This document shows positions 9,258 through 18,651 of a stretch of DNA of 64,000 nucleotides, one piece after another. Positions within the stretch are counted from its first letter, which is position 1, and the number at the start of each line of letters is the position of its first letter. The notes beneath the pieces are model-generated. The model was given only the letters and a program-made list of their open reading frames with translations. It had not been told where the DNA came from and did no database searches. The translations under genes were made by a program, and so were the position numbers. The DNA is from Bradyrhizobium sp. AZCC 2262 (lineage in GTDB: Bacteria; Pseudomonadota; Alphaproteobacteria; Rhizobiales; Xanthobacteraceae): contig NZ_JAZHRT010000001.1 of assembly GCF_036924535.1 (NCBI RefSeq), positions 3,472,001 through 3,536,000 of the forward strand. The letters are read 5' to 3'.

Positions 9258-10406
9258 TTAATGCCGCTCAGCAATGGACCTGTGATGTCCCAGATGGCTA
9301 TGACGCCGTACCAGGTGTCGCGCTCTCTTCAGCGGAAGAGTGTGCGGAAGCTCTGCGCACAACGTAGTACCTCGGCCTCCTGCCGCTGATGGAGAATGGA
9401 TTTCGAGAGTACCGCCCAGCTGTCGCAATCTGGCTCTCATTGCCGGAATTCCGACACCAAATGAAATCGCCTTAGGACCCGATCTCGCTTGATTGATTGG
9501 CATGCCGCGGCCATTGTCAGTGACCCGAAGGTTGAAATGCGTATCCGTAGCTTCCATTGTGACCTTCACCAGCGTCGCGCGGGCATGACGGAAGACGTTC
9601 GCAAGAGCTTCTTGAATAACTCTCAGCACGGCGCGCTGCCGCTCGTAGGATAACCTGTCAACTTCGGGCGCGATTTCGAGACTGGCCTTCAGTGAAGTAC
9701 GCGCCGAAAATCCACCTACGAATTGTTCGATCGTATTCTTCAGGCCATCGGTTAGCAGATTCTGGGGATGCAGCAGGTAGGTAAAGGCACGGATTTCTCT
9801 CTGCGCCTGATCGATCGACGCATCAATATCATCGATGAGTTTCTCTGCGCCACCGTTATCTCTCATCGCGCGCCTCAACCGCATCACGCTCAAGCTGGCG
9901 GCAATCAAATGCTGGCAAGTCGAATCATGTAGATCGGATGCAATCCGCTGCTGCACCTCCTCCTGAAGCGATAACAGACGGAGCTCGAGTTCTGCTGCAG
10001 CCCGTCTTTTTGCCGTCCTGTCGAGAGCATCGACACTCGTCCGCTCTTCAATCGCCCGGTGGCTACCGACCAGCTTGACTATATTCCCGCTTTCGGAATC
10101 GCGGACGGGATTGATCGTCGTATCAAACTCGCGTCGGCGTCCGCCCAGGGTAAGGCGATGCCGGTAACGAACCGCCCTTCCCTTGGCCAGACATGCATCG
10201 CAGGAAGCGCAAATGGACTTCGCGTCCTCTTCGCTCATGCAGTCCTGGACTGCTCTTTCACTGCCGATTGAAATTCCGAGCGAGCGTTCGAAGGCCGGGT
10301 TCATGCTCTCGTAGAAAAACTGGCCGGCATCCGAAATCTGCATTCCGAAGAGATATTCCGGAGCATGTATCCAGTGGAGCTTGGGATACGCTGGTCGGGG
10401 ACTCAT
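9258..10406 (-). CDS. PAS-domain sensor histidine kinase (HisKA_3 type)
   Basis: 382 residues from the ATG at 10406 (MSPRPAYPKLHW). A PAS-like sensor occupies about residues 10-125, with a C-x2-C (CASCDAC) that could bind metal or sense redox (inference). A dimerisation/phospho-acceptor helix follows with His in IASDLHDSTCQHL, and then a HATPase domain: N-box IQEALANVFRHARA, G1 VTDNGRGM, G2 GVGIPAMRARLRQLGG. This is the NarX/DegS class that phosphorylates NarL-type regulators such as the two encoded next. No membrane segment is visible, so it is a cytoplasmic sensor. The input signal is unknown. Confidence 0.88.
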   Translation of the reverse strand: MSPRPAYPKLHWIHAPEYLFGMQISDAGQFFYESMNPAFERSLGISIGSERAVQDCMSEEDAKSICASCDACLAKGRAVRYRHRLTLGGRRREFDTTINPVRDSESGNIVKLVGSHRAIEERTSVDALDRTAKRRAAAELELRLLSLQEEVQQRIASDLHDSTCQHLIAASLSVMRLRRAMRDNGGAEKLIDDIDASIDQAQREIRAFTYLLHPQNLLTDGLKNTIEQFVGGFSARTSLKASLEIAPEVDRLSYERQRAVLRVIQEALANVFRHARATLVKVTMEATDTHFNLRVTDNGRGMPINQARSGPKAISFGVGIPAMRARLRQLGGTLEIHSPSAAGGRGTTLCAELPHTLPLKRARHLVRRHSHLGHHRSIAERH

Positions 10407-11129
10407 CACAGTCTTGCCCCTGCATTTCCCAGATCGCGCGGCTGATCGAAGACTTCCTTGGGCAACGTTAGGTCTACGTCGCGTTCCGGGCTTGCTTAAG
10501 TAAATACCCTTCGGAAAACACTCGTCAAGTATATGTTTTCCTATCCAAATAACGTGAGCCCGTTTGGCACATTTCGTACATTCCAACTTTATTCGAGTTT
10601 TTCAGTTTTGCACGGCCACAATTAAAGATTGAACGCGATTTCAGTCACTTACCGCCCAGAATGGCTGCCACCCAAAAACACTCAAATTGCCTACCGCGGC
10701 CGAACCACCACGTGTTTTTGAACCGCTGCGGCCGAGGTCCGGGAAGAAACTCCAAACTAGTACTATGCACGCCCCGGTACATTTTCCGATAGCAGGCAGC
10801 TATCCGGTCGCCCCAAGGTGCTCGACGGAGGCGTGATGCAGAACTGCGACACGTTCGCCCGAGTGGCCGCCGCAGAAAGCCGTTCCGCCGACTTTCTTTG
10901 GCAAATGTTGCGGCTTTGCATTCCTGTTTCCAGCAAGAGGACCCAGACCAGACAGGACTCAAAGGAGGAGAATAGCGCTAGCCGACGAAGCGTAGCCGTT
11001 ATACGCGCGGCCTCCTCACTCAAGGCCGGGGCAATCGGCAGGAACACTCAGTATATTTGCTGATGGCGGCGGGTCTTCGCTCAACCGAAGATACTTATCG
11101 GGATCGATCTGCAGCTCATAGGTCTTGCT
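10407..11129 (+). other. 720-base intergenic region without a convincing gene
   Basis: It separates the minus-strand kinase from the plus-strand efflux operon and so must contain both promoters. Open frames on either strand (for example 10763-11047 minus) lack a good start site and recognisable motifs. The region may be decayed coding DNA. No repeat or tRNA was seen. Confidence 0.4.
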
Positions 11130-12239
11130 ATGCTTTCACGCTCCGGCAGGACGAAATTATGTCGATCGCTGATGACAGGGCTTGTTGCGATCGCACCGGC
11201 ATTGTCGCTCGCAGCCTGTCAGAGAGAGACAGACACCGCAGCTCCGGCAGCCCGTCCAGTTCGGACCACAACTGTTGAGAAGCGCGAGGCTGGCGAGGCG
11301 CTGACATTTACCGGCCGTATCGAGGCTGAGGACGAAGTGAGCGTGGCGTTTCGGATTTCCGGACGGCTGCTGGAAAACAGCGGCAAGCTCGGGGACCGGG
11401 TGCAAGCCGGGCAAATCATGGCACGACTTGAACCACAAAACGAGTTGAACACACTGCGGCAGGCGCAGGCAGGTCTGGCGGCCGCCCAGGGGCAATTGAC
11501 GCAAGCGCGCAATCATTACGAACGCCAGGAGACGCTTCTTGCGCAGGGATGGACGACGCGGGCCAACTTCGAGGTCGCGACACAGGCGCAACAAACCGCC
11601 CAATCGCAAGTCGATGCCGCCGAAGCCCAGCTGCGTACCGCACATGATTTGGTGAGTTTTACGGAACTCAAGGCCGACGCGCCGGGGACAATAACCGCGA
11701 CAGGCCCCGGCGCGGGGGAAGTTGTTCAGGCGGGGCAAATGATCGCCAGGCTTGCACGGAAAGACGGTCGCGACGCGGTCTTCGACGTTCCGGCCCAGTT
11801 GCTTCGATCAGCACCCAGCGATCCCCAGATTACCGTCAGCCTGACGGACGATCCGGCAGTGACTGCGCAGGGGCGAATCCGCGAGGTCGCCGCTCAAGCC
11901 AATCCTGTAACCCGGACCTTCGAGGTCAAAGTCGGCTTGACTGACCCTCCACCAGCCATGCGGCTTGGGGCAACCGTCGTCGGACGCATGCGAACCGATG
12001 CCGTGCCGATCATCGATATTCCGGCAACGGCACTGACGAAGATCAATCAGCGACCTGCGGTATGGATTGTCGATCCATCGACCAAAACGGTTTCAATCCG
12101 GAACGTCGACGTCTTGCGCTTTGACCAGGCGCGGGTGGTCGTTTCGCAGGGGCTGGACACCGGCGAGGTCGTGGTCACTGCGGGCGTTCAGGCCCTTCAC
12201 CCGGGCCAGAAAATTCGCCTGCTCGGGTTGGAGCCATGA
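11130..12239 (+). CDS. RND efflux periplasmic adaptor (membrane fusion lipoprotein)
   Basis: 369-residue HlyD/AcrA-family adaptor linking an inner-membrane RND pump to an outer-membrane channel. The N terminus is a lipoprotein signal (LVAIAPALSLAAC), so the mature protein is lipid-anchored. Then follow the barrel-sandwich half (FTGRIEAEDEVSVAFRISG), an alpha-hairpin rich in Ala/Gln (LAAAQGQLTQARNHYERQE), the second lipoyl half (ADAPGTITATGPGAGEVVQ) and the beta-barrel. The last four bases overlap the pump gene (ATGA), indicating translational coupling. No outer-membrane channel is encoded in the pair. Confidence 0.9.
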   Translation: MLSRSGRTKLCRSLMTGLVAIAPALSLAACQRETDTAAPAARPVRTTTVEKREAGEALTFTGRIEAEDEVSVAFRISGRLLENSGKLGDRVQAGQIMARLEPQNELNTLRQAQAGLAAAQGQLTQARNHYERQETLLAQGWTTRANFEVATQAQQTAQSQVDAAEAQLRTAHDLVSFTELKADAPGTITATGPGAGEVVQAGQMIARLARKDGRDAVFDVPAQLLRSAPSDPQITVSLTDDPAVTAQGRIREVAAQANPVTRTFEVKVGLTDPPPAMRLGATVVGRMRTDAVPIIDIPATALTKINQRPAVWIVDPSTKTVSIRNVDVLRFDQARVVVSQGLDTGEVVVTAGVQALHPGQKIRLLGLEP

Positions 12240-15200
12240 TCAATCTCTCCGAATGGGCGCTCAATCACCGCTCGCTCGTCGCCTACATCATGATCGTCGC
12301 CGTCATCGCAGGCGTCCTGTCCTATTTCCGACTTGGCCGCAGCGAGGATCCTACCTTCATCATCAAGACCATGGTCGTTCAAGCAGCCTGGCCGGGAGCA
12401 ACCGTCGAAGAGACCCTCAAGCAGGTAACCGAGCGGCTTGAGCGCAAACTGCAGGAAACGCCTCATCTGGATTTTCTGCGCAGTTTCACGCGTGCCGGCG
12501 TTACGACAATCTTTGTCAACCTGAAGGGCAGCGCGAACGCAAAAGAGGTTTTGGACACCTGGTATCAGGTTCGCAAGAATGTCGGCGATATCCGTCACAC
12601 GCTCCCGGCAGGAATTGTCGGGCCCGGCTTCAATGACGATTTCGGCGATACGTTCGGGATTATCTACGGCTTTACCAGCGACGGTTTCACGCATCGCGAA
12701 CTGCGTGATCGTGTCGAGGAAATCCGCTCGAAGCTGCTTCTGGTGCCGGACGTATCAAAAATCGAATTGTTAGGGGCACAAGACGAGAGGATCTTCGTCG
12801 AATTCTCGATGAAGGAACTCGCCAGCCTGGGCATTGACCGGTCTGCACTCATCGCTGCGCTGCAAGCGCAAAACATCGTACGGCCAGCCGGCACGATTGA
12901 AACAGGTTATGAAAGTCTTTCGCTTCGGGTTTCAGGCGCATTTGCCTCGGAGCAGGATATCGCGAACACCAATTTCGTCGCTGGCGGACGCGTGCTCCGC
13001 CTCAGCGATATCGCGCGAGTACGGCGTGATTATTCCGATCCACCTCAGCCGCAATTTCGCATAAACGGCGAACCGGCCATCGGGCTTGCGATCGCGATGC
13101 GGGACGGCGGTGACATTCTTGCTCTCGGCGCAAACATCAAGCAACTGATGGCGCGGATCACCGCAGACTTACCTGTCGGCATCGAGCCGAAGCTCATTGC
13201 GGACCAAGCCGTCACCGTCGAAGGCGCCATCTCGGAATTCATGACGTCGCTGCTACAGGCGATCGCCATTATTCTCGTCGTGAGCTTCATCAGCCTCGGC
13301 GTCCGCCCCGGCTTGATCATCGCGCTTTCCATTCCGTTGACGCTGGCCATCGTCTTTCCGATCATGAAAATGGCGGGCATCGATATGCAGCGCATATCCC
13401 TCGGCGCGCTGATCATTGCCCTCGCATTGCTCGTCGACGACGCGATGACGACAACCGACGCCACACTCAATCGTTTGGCGGCGGGCGACGACAAGGTCGA
13501 GGCCGCGACATACGCGTTCCGGACCTACGCACTTGCCATGCTCGCGGGAACGCTGGTGACGATCGCAGGCTTCGTCCCTGTCGGCTTTGCGGCCAGTTCG
13601 GCCGGAGAATACACATTCTCGCTCTTCGCGGTGGTCGCCATCGCGCTGATCGTGTCATGGTTCGTTGCGGTGATCTTTGCGCCGCTGCTGGGTGTCATCA
13701 TCCTTAAGCCACCGAGGGCCGCGGCGACCCGCGATCCCGGCAGGATTTTTCGATGGTATCGGAATTTCCTCACCTTCGCCATGCGAGCGAAATGGCTGAC
13801 GATCTTCGTTTCGTTGGCGCTCTTCGTGGCGTCCTTTCTCGCGCTTCCGCTCATCCCTCGGCAGTTCTTTCCATCCTCGGATCGTCCGGAGCTGCTCGTT
13901 GACCTCAGTCTGCCGCAGAATGCGTCGATCTATGCCAGCGAAACCGCAGCGCAACGCCTCGATGCCGCTCTGAAGGGCGATCCGGATGTCGCGCGCTGGA
14001 GCACCTATGTGGGTCGCGGCGCCATTCGCTTCTACCTGCCTCTCAATGTTCAGTTGCCGAACAACTTCTTTTCCCAGGCGGTCATTGTTGCAAAGGACGT
14101 TGCGGCGCGCGAACGTCTTCGGCTGAAGCTGGAAAAGATCCTCTCTGACGAGTTTCCAAGCGCAATTTCGCGGGTCTACCCGCTTGAACTTGGGCCTCCG
14201 GTCGGATGGCCTGTACAATATCGTGTCAGTGGACCTGACACTGGTCAGGTGCGCGAGATCGCTCTCAAGCTTGCCCAGATCGTCGCGACCAACCCCAAGG
14301 CCGAAAAGGTCAACTTTGACTGGATAGAGCCCGCCCGCCAGGTGCGCATTCGTGTCGACCAGGATGAGGCGCGCCTGTTGGGCCTCAGCTCGCAGGCACT
14401 GGCCAGTGTTCTAAATACCGTAACCTCCGGCACCTCCGTTACCCAGGTGCGCGATGATATCTATCTGGTCGATGTCATCGCACGTGCGACAGATGAACAG
14501 CGTGTCTCACTTGCTACCCTACGCACCGTGCAAGTGCCGCTGCCGGGCGGGCGAACTGTTCCGCTCAGTCAGTTTGCGACCTTCGAATACGGGCAGGAAT
14601 ATCCCTTGATCTGGCGGCGCGACCGCGTTCCGACCCTGACGGTACAAGCCGACATCGTCGCGGGAGCCCTGCCGGAGACGCTAGTGAGCTCACTTTCGCC
14701 CGATGTGGAGGCCCTGACAAAGACGCTCCCTACAGGGTATCAAGTCGTCGTCGGCGGGACGGTCGAAGAAAGCAAGAAATCACAGGCCTCCGTCATCGCC
14801 GTCGTGCCGGTCATGTTGCTTATCATGCTCACTGTCCTCATGGTGCAGCTGCGGAGCTTCCAACGGTTGTTCCTGGTCCTTAGCGTAGCGCCGCTCGGCC
14901 TGATCGGTGTCGTCGCGGCGCTCTTGCTGTCTGGCAGGCCGCTGGGCTTCGTTGCCATTCTCGGCATCCTGGCGCTGCTGGGCATGATCACCAAGAATGC
15001 GGTGATCTTGATCGGCCAGATCGAGGCGGAGCGTTCCCAGGGAAAGAATGCCTGGGAAGCCGCCATCGATGCCAGCAGTTCCCGTTTCCGTCCGATCATG
15101 CTGACCGCGGTATCGACCGTCCTCGGCATGATCCCGATCGCTCCGACAGTTTTCTGGGGGCCGATGGCCTTTGCGATCATGGGCGGCCTGCTTGTCGCAA

Positions 15201-15289
15201 CCATTTTAACACTGATCTTTCTGCCTACATTATATGTGACCTGGTTCAAGGGAACGGAATCGCCAGAGGCTTCTTCGAAGCCCGTATAG
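12236..15289 (+). CDS. RND efflux pump (AcrB/HAE1 superfamily)
   Basis: 1017-residue proton-driven inner-membrane transporter of standard length. The N terminus (LSEWALNHRSLVAYIMIVAVIAGVL; TM1) is followed by two periplasmic porter halves. TM4 carries the proton-relay acidic residues in ALIIALALLVDDAMTTTDA, and the second half repeats the fold (LGILALLGMITKNAVILIGQ with the conserved Lys/Asn region of TM10). FRPIMLTAVSTVLGMIPIA is the conserved TM11 start. It overlaps the adaptor gene by four bases. The substrate cannot be read from the sequence; resemblance is to drug/solvent exporters rather than metal exporters because the TM4 pattern is HAE-like. Confidence 0.92.
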   Translation: MINLSEWALNHRSLVAYIMIVAVIAGVLSYFRLGRSEDPTFIIKTMVVQAAWPGATVEETLKQVTERLERKLQETPHLDFLRSFTRAGVTTIFVNLKGSANAKEVLDTWYQVRKNVGDIRHTLPAGIVGPGFNDDFGDTFGIIYGFTSDGFTHRELRDRVEEIRSKLLLVPDVSKIELLGAQDERIFVEFSMKELASLGIDRSALIAALQAQNIVRPAGTIETGYESLSLRVSGAFASEQDIANTNFVAGGRVLRLSDIARVRRDYSDPPQPQFRINGEPAIGLAIAMRDGGDILALGANIKQLMARITADLPVGIEPKLIADQAVTVEGAISEFMTSLLQAIAIILVVSFISLGVRPGLIIALSIPLTLAIVFPIMKMAGIDMQRISLGALIIALALLVDDAMTTTDATLNRLAAGDDKVEAATYAFRTYALAMLAGTLVTIAGFVPVGFAASSAGEYTFSLFAVVAIALIVSWFVAVIFAPLLGVIILKPPRAAATRDPGRIFRWYRNFLTFAMRAKWLTIFVSLALFVASFLALPLIPRQFFPSSDRPELLVDLSLPQNASIYASETAAQRLDAALKGDPDVARWSTYVGRGAIRFYLPLNVQLPNNFFSQAVIVAKDVAARERLRLKLEKILSDEFPSAISRVYPLELGPPVGWPVQYRVSGPDTGQVREIALKLAQIVATNPKAEKVNFDWIEPARQVRIRVDQDEARLLGLSSQALASVLNTVTSGTSVTQVRDDIYLVDVIARATDEQRVSLATLRTVQVPLPGGRTVPLSQFATFEYGQEYPLIWRRDRVPTLTVQADIVAGALPETLVSSLSPDVEALTKTLPTGYQVVVGGTVEESKKSQASVIAVVPVMLLIMLTVLMVQLRSFQRLFLVLSVAPLGLIGVVAALLLSGRPLGFVAILGILALLGMITKNAVILIGQIEAERSQGKNAWEAAIDASSSRFRPIMLTAVSTVLGMIPIAPTVFWGPMAFAIMGGLLVATILTLIFLPTLYVTWFKGTESPEASSKPV

Positions 15290-15387
15290 TCATGTAAATT
15301 GCGCGCAGCTTCGCGCCTTCATCGCGTCCAGATCGCGAGACCTCGGTACAGGAAACTACTCAATCCAAAGCCGTGGCGCTCTTGGCA

Positions 15388-15467
15388 TTTTCGGTAAGGT
15401 GATTCCCCATCCTCGACCTAGTGATCCACCTGATATCGTGATGCGTTCCGACTATGCATCGTGCCAG
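15388..15467 (+). promoter_or_regulatory. Shared ~80-bp leader element, copy A
   Basis: The block TTTTCGGTAAGGTGATTCC ... GTGATCC ... TGATATCGTGATGCG ... TGCATCGTGCC just upstream of the DUF3551 gene is repeated, with scattered changes, at 15971-16050 and 37182-37260. It contains two short dyads (GTGATC-type and GATATC-type) at fixed spacing. Placement directly before ribosome-binding sites suggests a promoter/operator or 5'-UTR element. Confidence 0.6.
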
Positions 15468-15490
15468 CACCCAAAAAAACGGAGGCAATC

Positions 15491-15742
15491 ATGCTGAACT
15501 CGAAAGCGCCATTCTCATTTTCACTGCTAGCCCCAACGCCAATGCGCACATCTATTCTCGCAGCGACCTTAATCGCGATGACGGCGGGCATGATACCCCT
15601 CGCTACGCCGGCAGACGCGCAAGGAGCAGAATGGTGCTCCAGAAGGAAAGGAAACACGAATTGTGCGTACGAGACCCGAGCGCAGTGCCAGGCGGCCGTC
15701 AGCGGAAGAGGCGGCACTTGCGTCCAACGCAAGCGCCGTTAG
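15491..15742 (+). CDS. DUF3551-type small exported cysteine protein
   Basis: 83-residue protein from the ATG at 15491, preceded by a strong GGAGG. The signal peptide is MRTSILAATLIAMTAGMIPLAT with ADA cleavage. The mature part has the family pattern EWCSRRKGNTNCAYETRAQCQAAVSG and GGTCVQ: four cysteines with the central NCxYxTxxQC signature. The family is abundant in Bradyrhizobium and of unknown function. It is preceded by leader copy A. Confidence 0.75.
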   Translation: MLNSKAPFSFSLLAPTPMRTSILAATLIAMTAGMIPLATPADAQGAEWCSRRKGNTNCAYETRAQCQAAVSGRGGTCVQRKRR

Positions 15743-15970
15743 AGGGCTAATCATCAAAAAGCGCTGTTTGTGCATTTGATGTTCGACGCATGACGATCTC
15801 GCCTCCGAGTACCGCATGGCGCGACGCGGCCCGCCCCGTTCGCAGTCGCTACAACTTTGTCCAAGCCAGATTCTCAAAGATCGAAACCATAGGCCGGCCT
15901 CCTCCCAAGGGGCCGGCCCCTTCATTTGCGTTCGGCTGGATCGGTCCCTTCCAAGCCAGTGCAACCATCG

Positions 15971-16050
15971 CTTTCGGTAAGGGTGATTCCTCATCTGCAC
16001 CTAGGTGATCACCCGATATCGTGATGCACTCTGACCATGCATTGTGCCGA
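15971..16050 (+). promoter_or_regulatory. Shared ~80-bp leader element, copy B
   Basis: This is the best-formed copy: TTTCGGTAAGGGTGATTCC at 15972-15990, the palindrome GGTGATCACC at 16004-16013, the palindrome CGATATCG at 16014-16021, then ATGCACTCTGACCATGCATT and GTGCC. It precedes the small exported gene at 16069 with the same spacing as copy A from its gene. Upstream, between 15743 and 15970, only a GC-rich hairpin (GGCCGGCC-type, near 15893-15925) was seen. Confidence 0.6.
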
Positions 16051-16068
16051 TACCCTAAAAAGGAGGCG

Positions 16069-16320
16069 ATGATGCATAACCCGACGGCACGATTCGCATT
16101 TGTCCTGCTTGTTCCCGCGCTTCTCGCATTGTCAGTTTCCCAGGCGGCGGCGCAGAAGCAGCGGCAGTCGGCCGATGCGGCACGAGCAGAATGCTTCCGG
16201 CAAGCCAATGAGGCGGCAGCGGCTGTCAACTTAGCTAGCACTGGTGCAACTGCAGAGAGAAACGCAAGGGGTGTTTCGGCCTATCGCGACTGTGCAAGGC
16301 GAATGGGAATCCGTCCCTGA
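16069..16320 (+). CDS. Small exported protein, unknown function
   Basis: 83 residues from the ATG at 16069 (MMHNPTARFAF), preceded by AAAGGAGG. The signal peptide ends near SVSQAAAQ. The mature part is a short helical domain with two cysteines (ARAECFRQANEAAAAV and SAYRDCARRMGIRP). Proteins ending in YRDCARRxGIRP are common in Bradyrhizobium; the function is unknown. It is expressed behind leader copy B. Confidence 0.65.
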   Translation: MMHNPTARFAFVLLVPALLALSVSQAAAQKQRQSADAARAECFRQANEAAAAVNLASTGATAERNARGVSAYRDCARRMGIRP

Positions 16321-16605
16321 TGCAGTGTTGTGATACGGCTGCAGCTCCGCTGGAGTTGCAGCCGATCCGGCTTTGCTCCGGGCCACAGTCGAATGACAAC
16401 GATTTTTCAATTGCTGACGCCTACGCCAAGGCCGGAGTTCGCCAACTATCCTTGGTTTTGTCAGCGCTCGGCTGCATACCTCTGCACAAGGCAACTGTAC
16501 CTCGAGCGCTGCCTCCTGATCCTCACCAGGTGATTTGGTGCCGATACGCCAGTGGGTGTGCGAAGCACCGCTGCCGGATCGGGCAATATGGAGGTCAGTA
16601 GGGTC

Positions 16606-17145
16606 ATGAACTCATCGGAGGAGCAAAGCAGGCCCGCGGAGCCGCCCGTAAACGGTCCAGACACTCTTGGGAGTGCGATTTCCCGCGCTGCCGGATTTTT
16701 TGCTTTCTGGCTGGTGCTGACCGGCGCCGATGCTGGCGATCTCGCGGCCGGATTGGTGGCTGCTGTTACGGCAACATGGGCAAGTCTGCGCCTCATGCCG
16801 GCCGAGCAATGGCATGTAAATCCCATCACGCTTGCAAGGTTCGTGTTGCACTTTTTGCGTCAATCGATTGCCGCTGGAACGGATGTCGCGTTGCTCGCAC
16901 TTCATCCTCGGCTGTCGCTCCGGCCGGGCTTCGTGGTCTATCAAGCGCGCCTCCGGCCGGGCACGCAGAGAAATGCGTTCTGCGCTGTCATGAGCTTGCT
17001 GCCGGGCACGCTTCCGTGCGGGCCCGTGGAAAGCAATGGCCTAACCATTCATTGTCTCGATGTGACGCAGCCGGTGGCCGAGCAACTGGCTGCGGAGGAA
17101 GCCCTGTACGTGCAGACACTCGGAGGAGCGCAGCGCAATGGCTAG
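16606..17145 (+). CDS. mrpE: Mrp-type Na+/H+ antiporter subunit E
   Basis: 179 residues from the ATG at 16606, behind a GGAGG. Contains the MrpE/MnhE core: N-terminal hydrophobic segments (FFAFWLVLTGADAGDLAAGL), then LARFVLHFLRQSIAAGTDVA and RPGFVVYQ. The conserved C-terminal signature SLLPGTLPC is present, as is LTIHCLDVTQPV. First gene of a seven-gene operon that overlaps mrpF by eight bases. MrpE is required for assembly and activity of the antiporter complex in the inner membrane. Confidence 0.88.
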   Translation: MNSSEEQSRPAEPPVNGPDTLGSAISRAAGFFAFWLVLTGADAGDLAAGLVAAVTATWASLRLMPAEQWHVNPITLARFVLHFLRQSIAAGTDVALLALHPRLSLRPGFVVYQARLRPGTQRNAFCAVMSLLPGTLPCGPVESNGLTIHCLDVTQPVAEQLAAEEALYVQTLGGAQRNG

Positions 17146-17404
17146 CTTCCTGTTCGGAGCCGCGGGCTTCGTGCTGACTACGGTGGCGCTTGGTTTGGTC
17201 GTGATTTTTCGGCGCCCGGCCGAGGTTGACCACATGATGGCGGCGCAGCTACTGGGCACCGGCGGCGTCGCCATACTTCTCTTGCTGGCCGCGGCGACCG
17301 AGACACCGCCGATCGCGGACGTTGCGTTGCTGTTGGCGCTGTTTGCTGCGTTCGCGACCGTCGCGTTCGTGAGAAGCGCGTCCGGCCAGGAGAGCGAGGT
17401 CTAA
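17138..17404 (+). CDS. mrpF: Mrp-type Na+/H+ antiporter subunit F
   Basis: 88-residue protein with three predicted membrane helices (FLFGAAGFVLTTVALGLVVIF, GTGGVAILLLLAAA, VALLLALFAAFATVAFV). The polar loop RRPAEVDHMMAAQLLGTGG corresponds to the RGPTxxDRxxAxxxxG motif of MrpF. It starts inside the end of mrpE and precedes mrpG by 15 bases. Confidence 0.85.
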   Translation: MASFLFGAAGFVLTTVALGLVVIFRRPAEVDHMMAAQLLGTGGVAILLLLAAATETPPIADVALLLALFAAFATVAFVRSASGQESEV

Positions 17405-17419
17405 GACAACGAGCAGCAG

Positions 17420-17713
17420 ATGAACCTCGTGCTTGATATCTTCACCGTTTCCGCCGTCTCGGCGGGGGCGTTCTTCTTTTTGGCGGGAACGGTCGGTTTG
17501 CTCCGCTTCCCGGACTCGCTGACGCGCCTGCACGCCCTGACCAAGGTGGATAATCTTGGCCTTGGCCTTGTCGTTCTGGGCCTGTTGCCACAGGCGAACG
17601 GACCGTTCGGCGCGTTGAAGTTGGTGAGCATCTGGCTGCTGGTCCAGTTGTCCGGCGCGATTGCTACACAACTCATTGCAGGCGCGGTTCGACAACGCGG
17701 ACCACATGGATGA
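17420..17713 (+). CDS. mrpG: Mrp-type Na+/H+ antiporter subunit G
   Basis: 97 residues, three membrane helices. The MrpG signature is clear: AGTVGLLRFPDSLTRLHALT followed by KVDNLGLGLV, the family RxPDxxxRxHAxTKxxTxG pattern. The last four bases overlap the start of the next gene. Confidence 0.9.
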   Translation: MNLVLDIFTVSAVSAGAFFFLAGTVGLLRFPDSLTRLHALTKVDNLGLGLVVLGLLPQANGPFGALKLVSIWLLVQLSGAIATQLIAGAVRQRGPHG

Positions 17714-18651
17714 CCATCTCGTCTGCCTTCGATGTCGGTCTTGTCGTCCTGATCCTGGGGATCGGGGTATCGACGATCGCCGCGCGCGAAGCGTTCACAG
17801 CCGTTATCGGCTTCGTCGTCTACGGGTTGCTGTTGGCCATCGCCTGGGTCAGGCTCTCTGCGGTCGATGTCGCGCTGACGGAGGCGGCAATCGGCGGTGG
17901 AATGACTGGCATGTTGTTGCTCGGTGCGGTCGCACGCCTGCGCCTTGCCAAAGGCAACGACATCAGCGCCAGCCTGCCGGTGCGTTTCGCGGCGGGAGTA
18001 ATGTGCGCGCTTGTCGCGGCGGGCCTTGCAATCGCCATCCTGTCTCCGCCCGAAGCTGTTCCCACACTCGCGCCTATGGTGATGGAGAATCTAGCGCAGA
18101 GCGGCCTCGGCAATCCTGTCGCCGGCGTTCTGTTCGTTTACCGCGCGCTCGACACACTGCTCGAGAAAGTAGTCCTGATACTCGCTTTGCTCGGCGTCTG
18201 GTCGTTGGCGCCGGACAGCGTGTGGGGCGGAATACCGGGACTGCGTATCTATGCACAGCCGAGCAGCACGTTGACTTTTCTCGCACAGCTTCTGCCACCG
18301 GTGGGAATCGTGGTGGCAATCTATATGTGCTGGGTCGGCGCGAAAGAACCGGGCGGCGCTTTTCAAGGTGGCACGGTCTTGGCCGCGATGTGGCTCCTTG
18401 TCATGATCGCAGGCCTGAAGACTGTGCCTTCGATCAGCCAGTCCTGGTTACGTCTCCTGCTCGTCGTCGGACCGGTGATTTTCCTTGCCATCGGACTCGC
18501 CGGGATGGTGCTGGCGAATGCCTTTCTTGATTATCCATCGGGCTACGCCAAACCGTTGATTGTCGCGGTCGAGGTCGCCTTGACGCTTTCGATCGGTGTG
18601 GCACTGGGCCTGCTGGCCGCGGGCCCGCCGGAACGGGTGCAACAACAATGA
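17710..18651 (+). CDS. mrpB: Fused MrpA C-terminal (DUF4040) and MrpB subunit
   Basis: 313-residue membrane protein. Residues about 8-75 match the hydrogenase-subunit-B-like DUF4040 region found at the C terminus of MrpA (VGLVVLILGIGVSTIAAR, LSAVDVALTEAAIGGG). Residues about 170-305 are the MnhB domain (YMCWVGAKEPGGAFQGGTVL is the GHxxPGGGFQGG motif of MrpB). So the A-subunit tail is fused to B and there is no full-length MrpA. Overlaps of four bases with mrpG and mrpC indicate one transcript. Confidence 0.85.
   Translation: MTISSAFDVGLVVLILGIGVSTIAAREAFTAVIGFVVYGLLLAIAWVRLSAVDVALTEAAIGGGMTGMLLLGAVARLRLAKGNDISASLPVRFAAGVMCALVAAGLAIAILSPPEAVPTLAPMVMENLAQSGLGNPVAGVLFVYRALDTLLEKVVLILALLGVWSLAPDSVWGGIPGLRIYAQPSSTLTFLAQLLPPVGIVVAIYMCWVGAKEPGGAFQGGTVLAAMWLLVMIAGLKTVPSISQSWLRLLLVVGPVIFLAIGLAGMVLANAFLDYPSGYAKPLIVAVEVALTLSIGVALGLLAAGPPERVQQQ

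Noticed and set aside
10763..11047. 94-residue minus-strand frame upstream of the RND operon
   Set aside because: GTG start without a ribosome-binding site and no recognisable domain; treated as non-coding or decayed.
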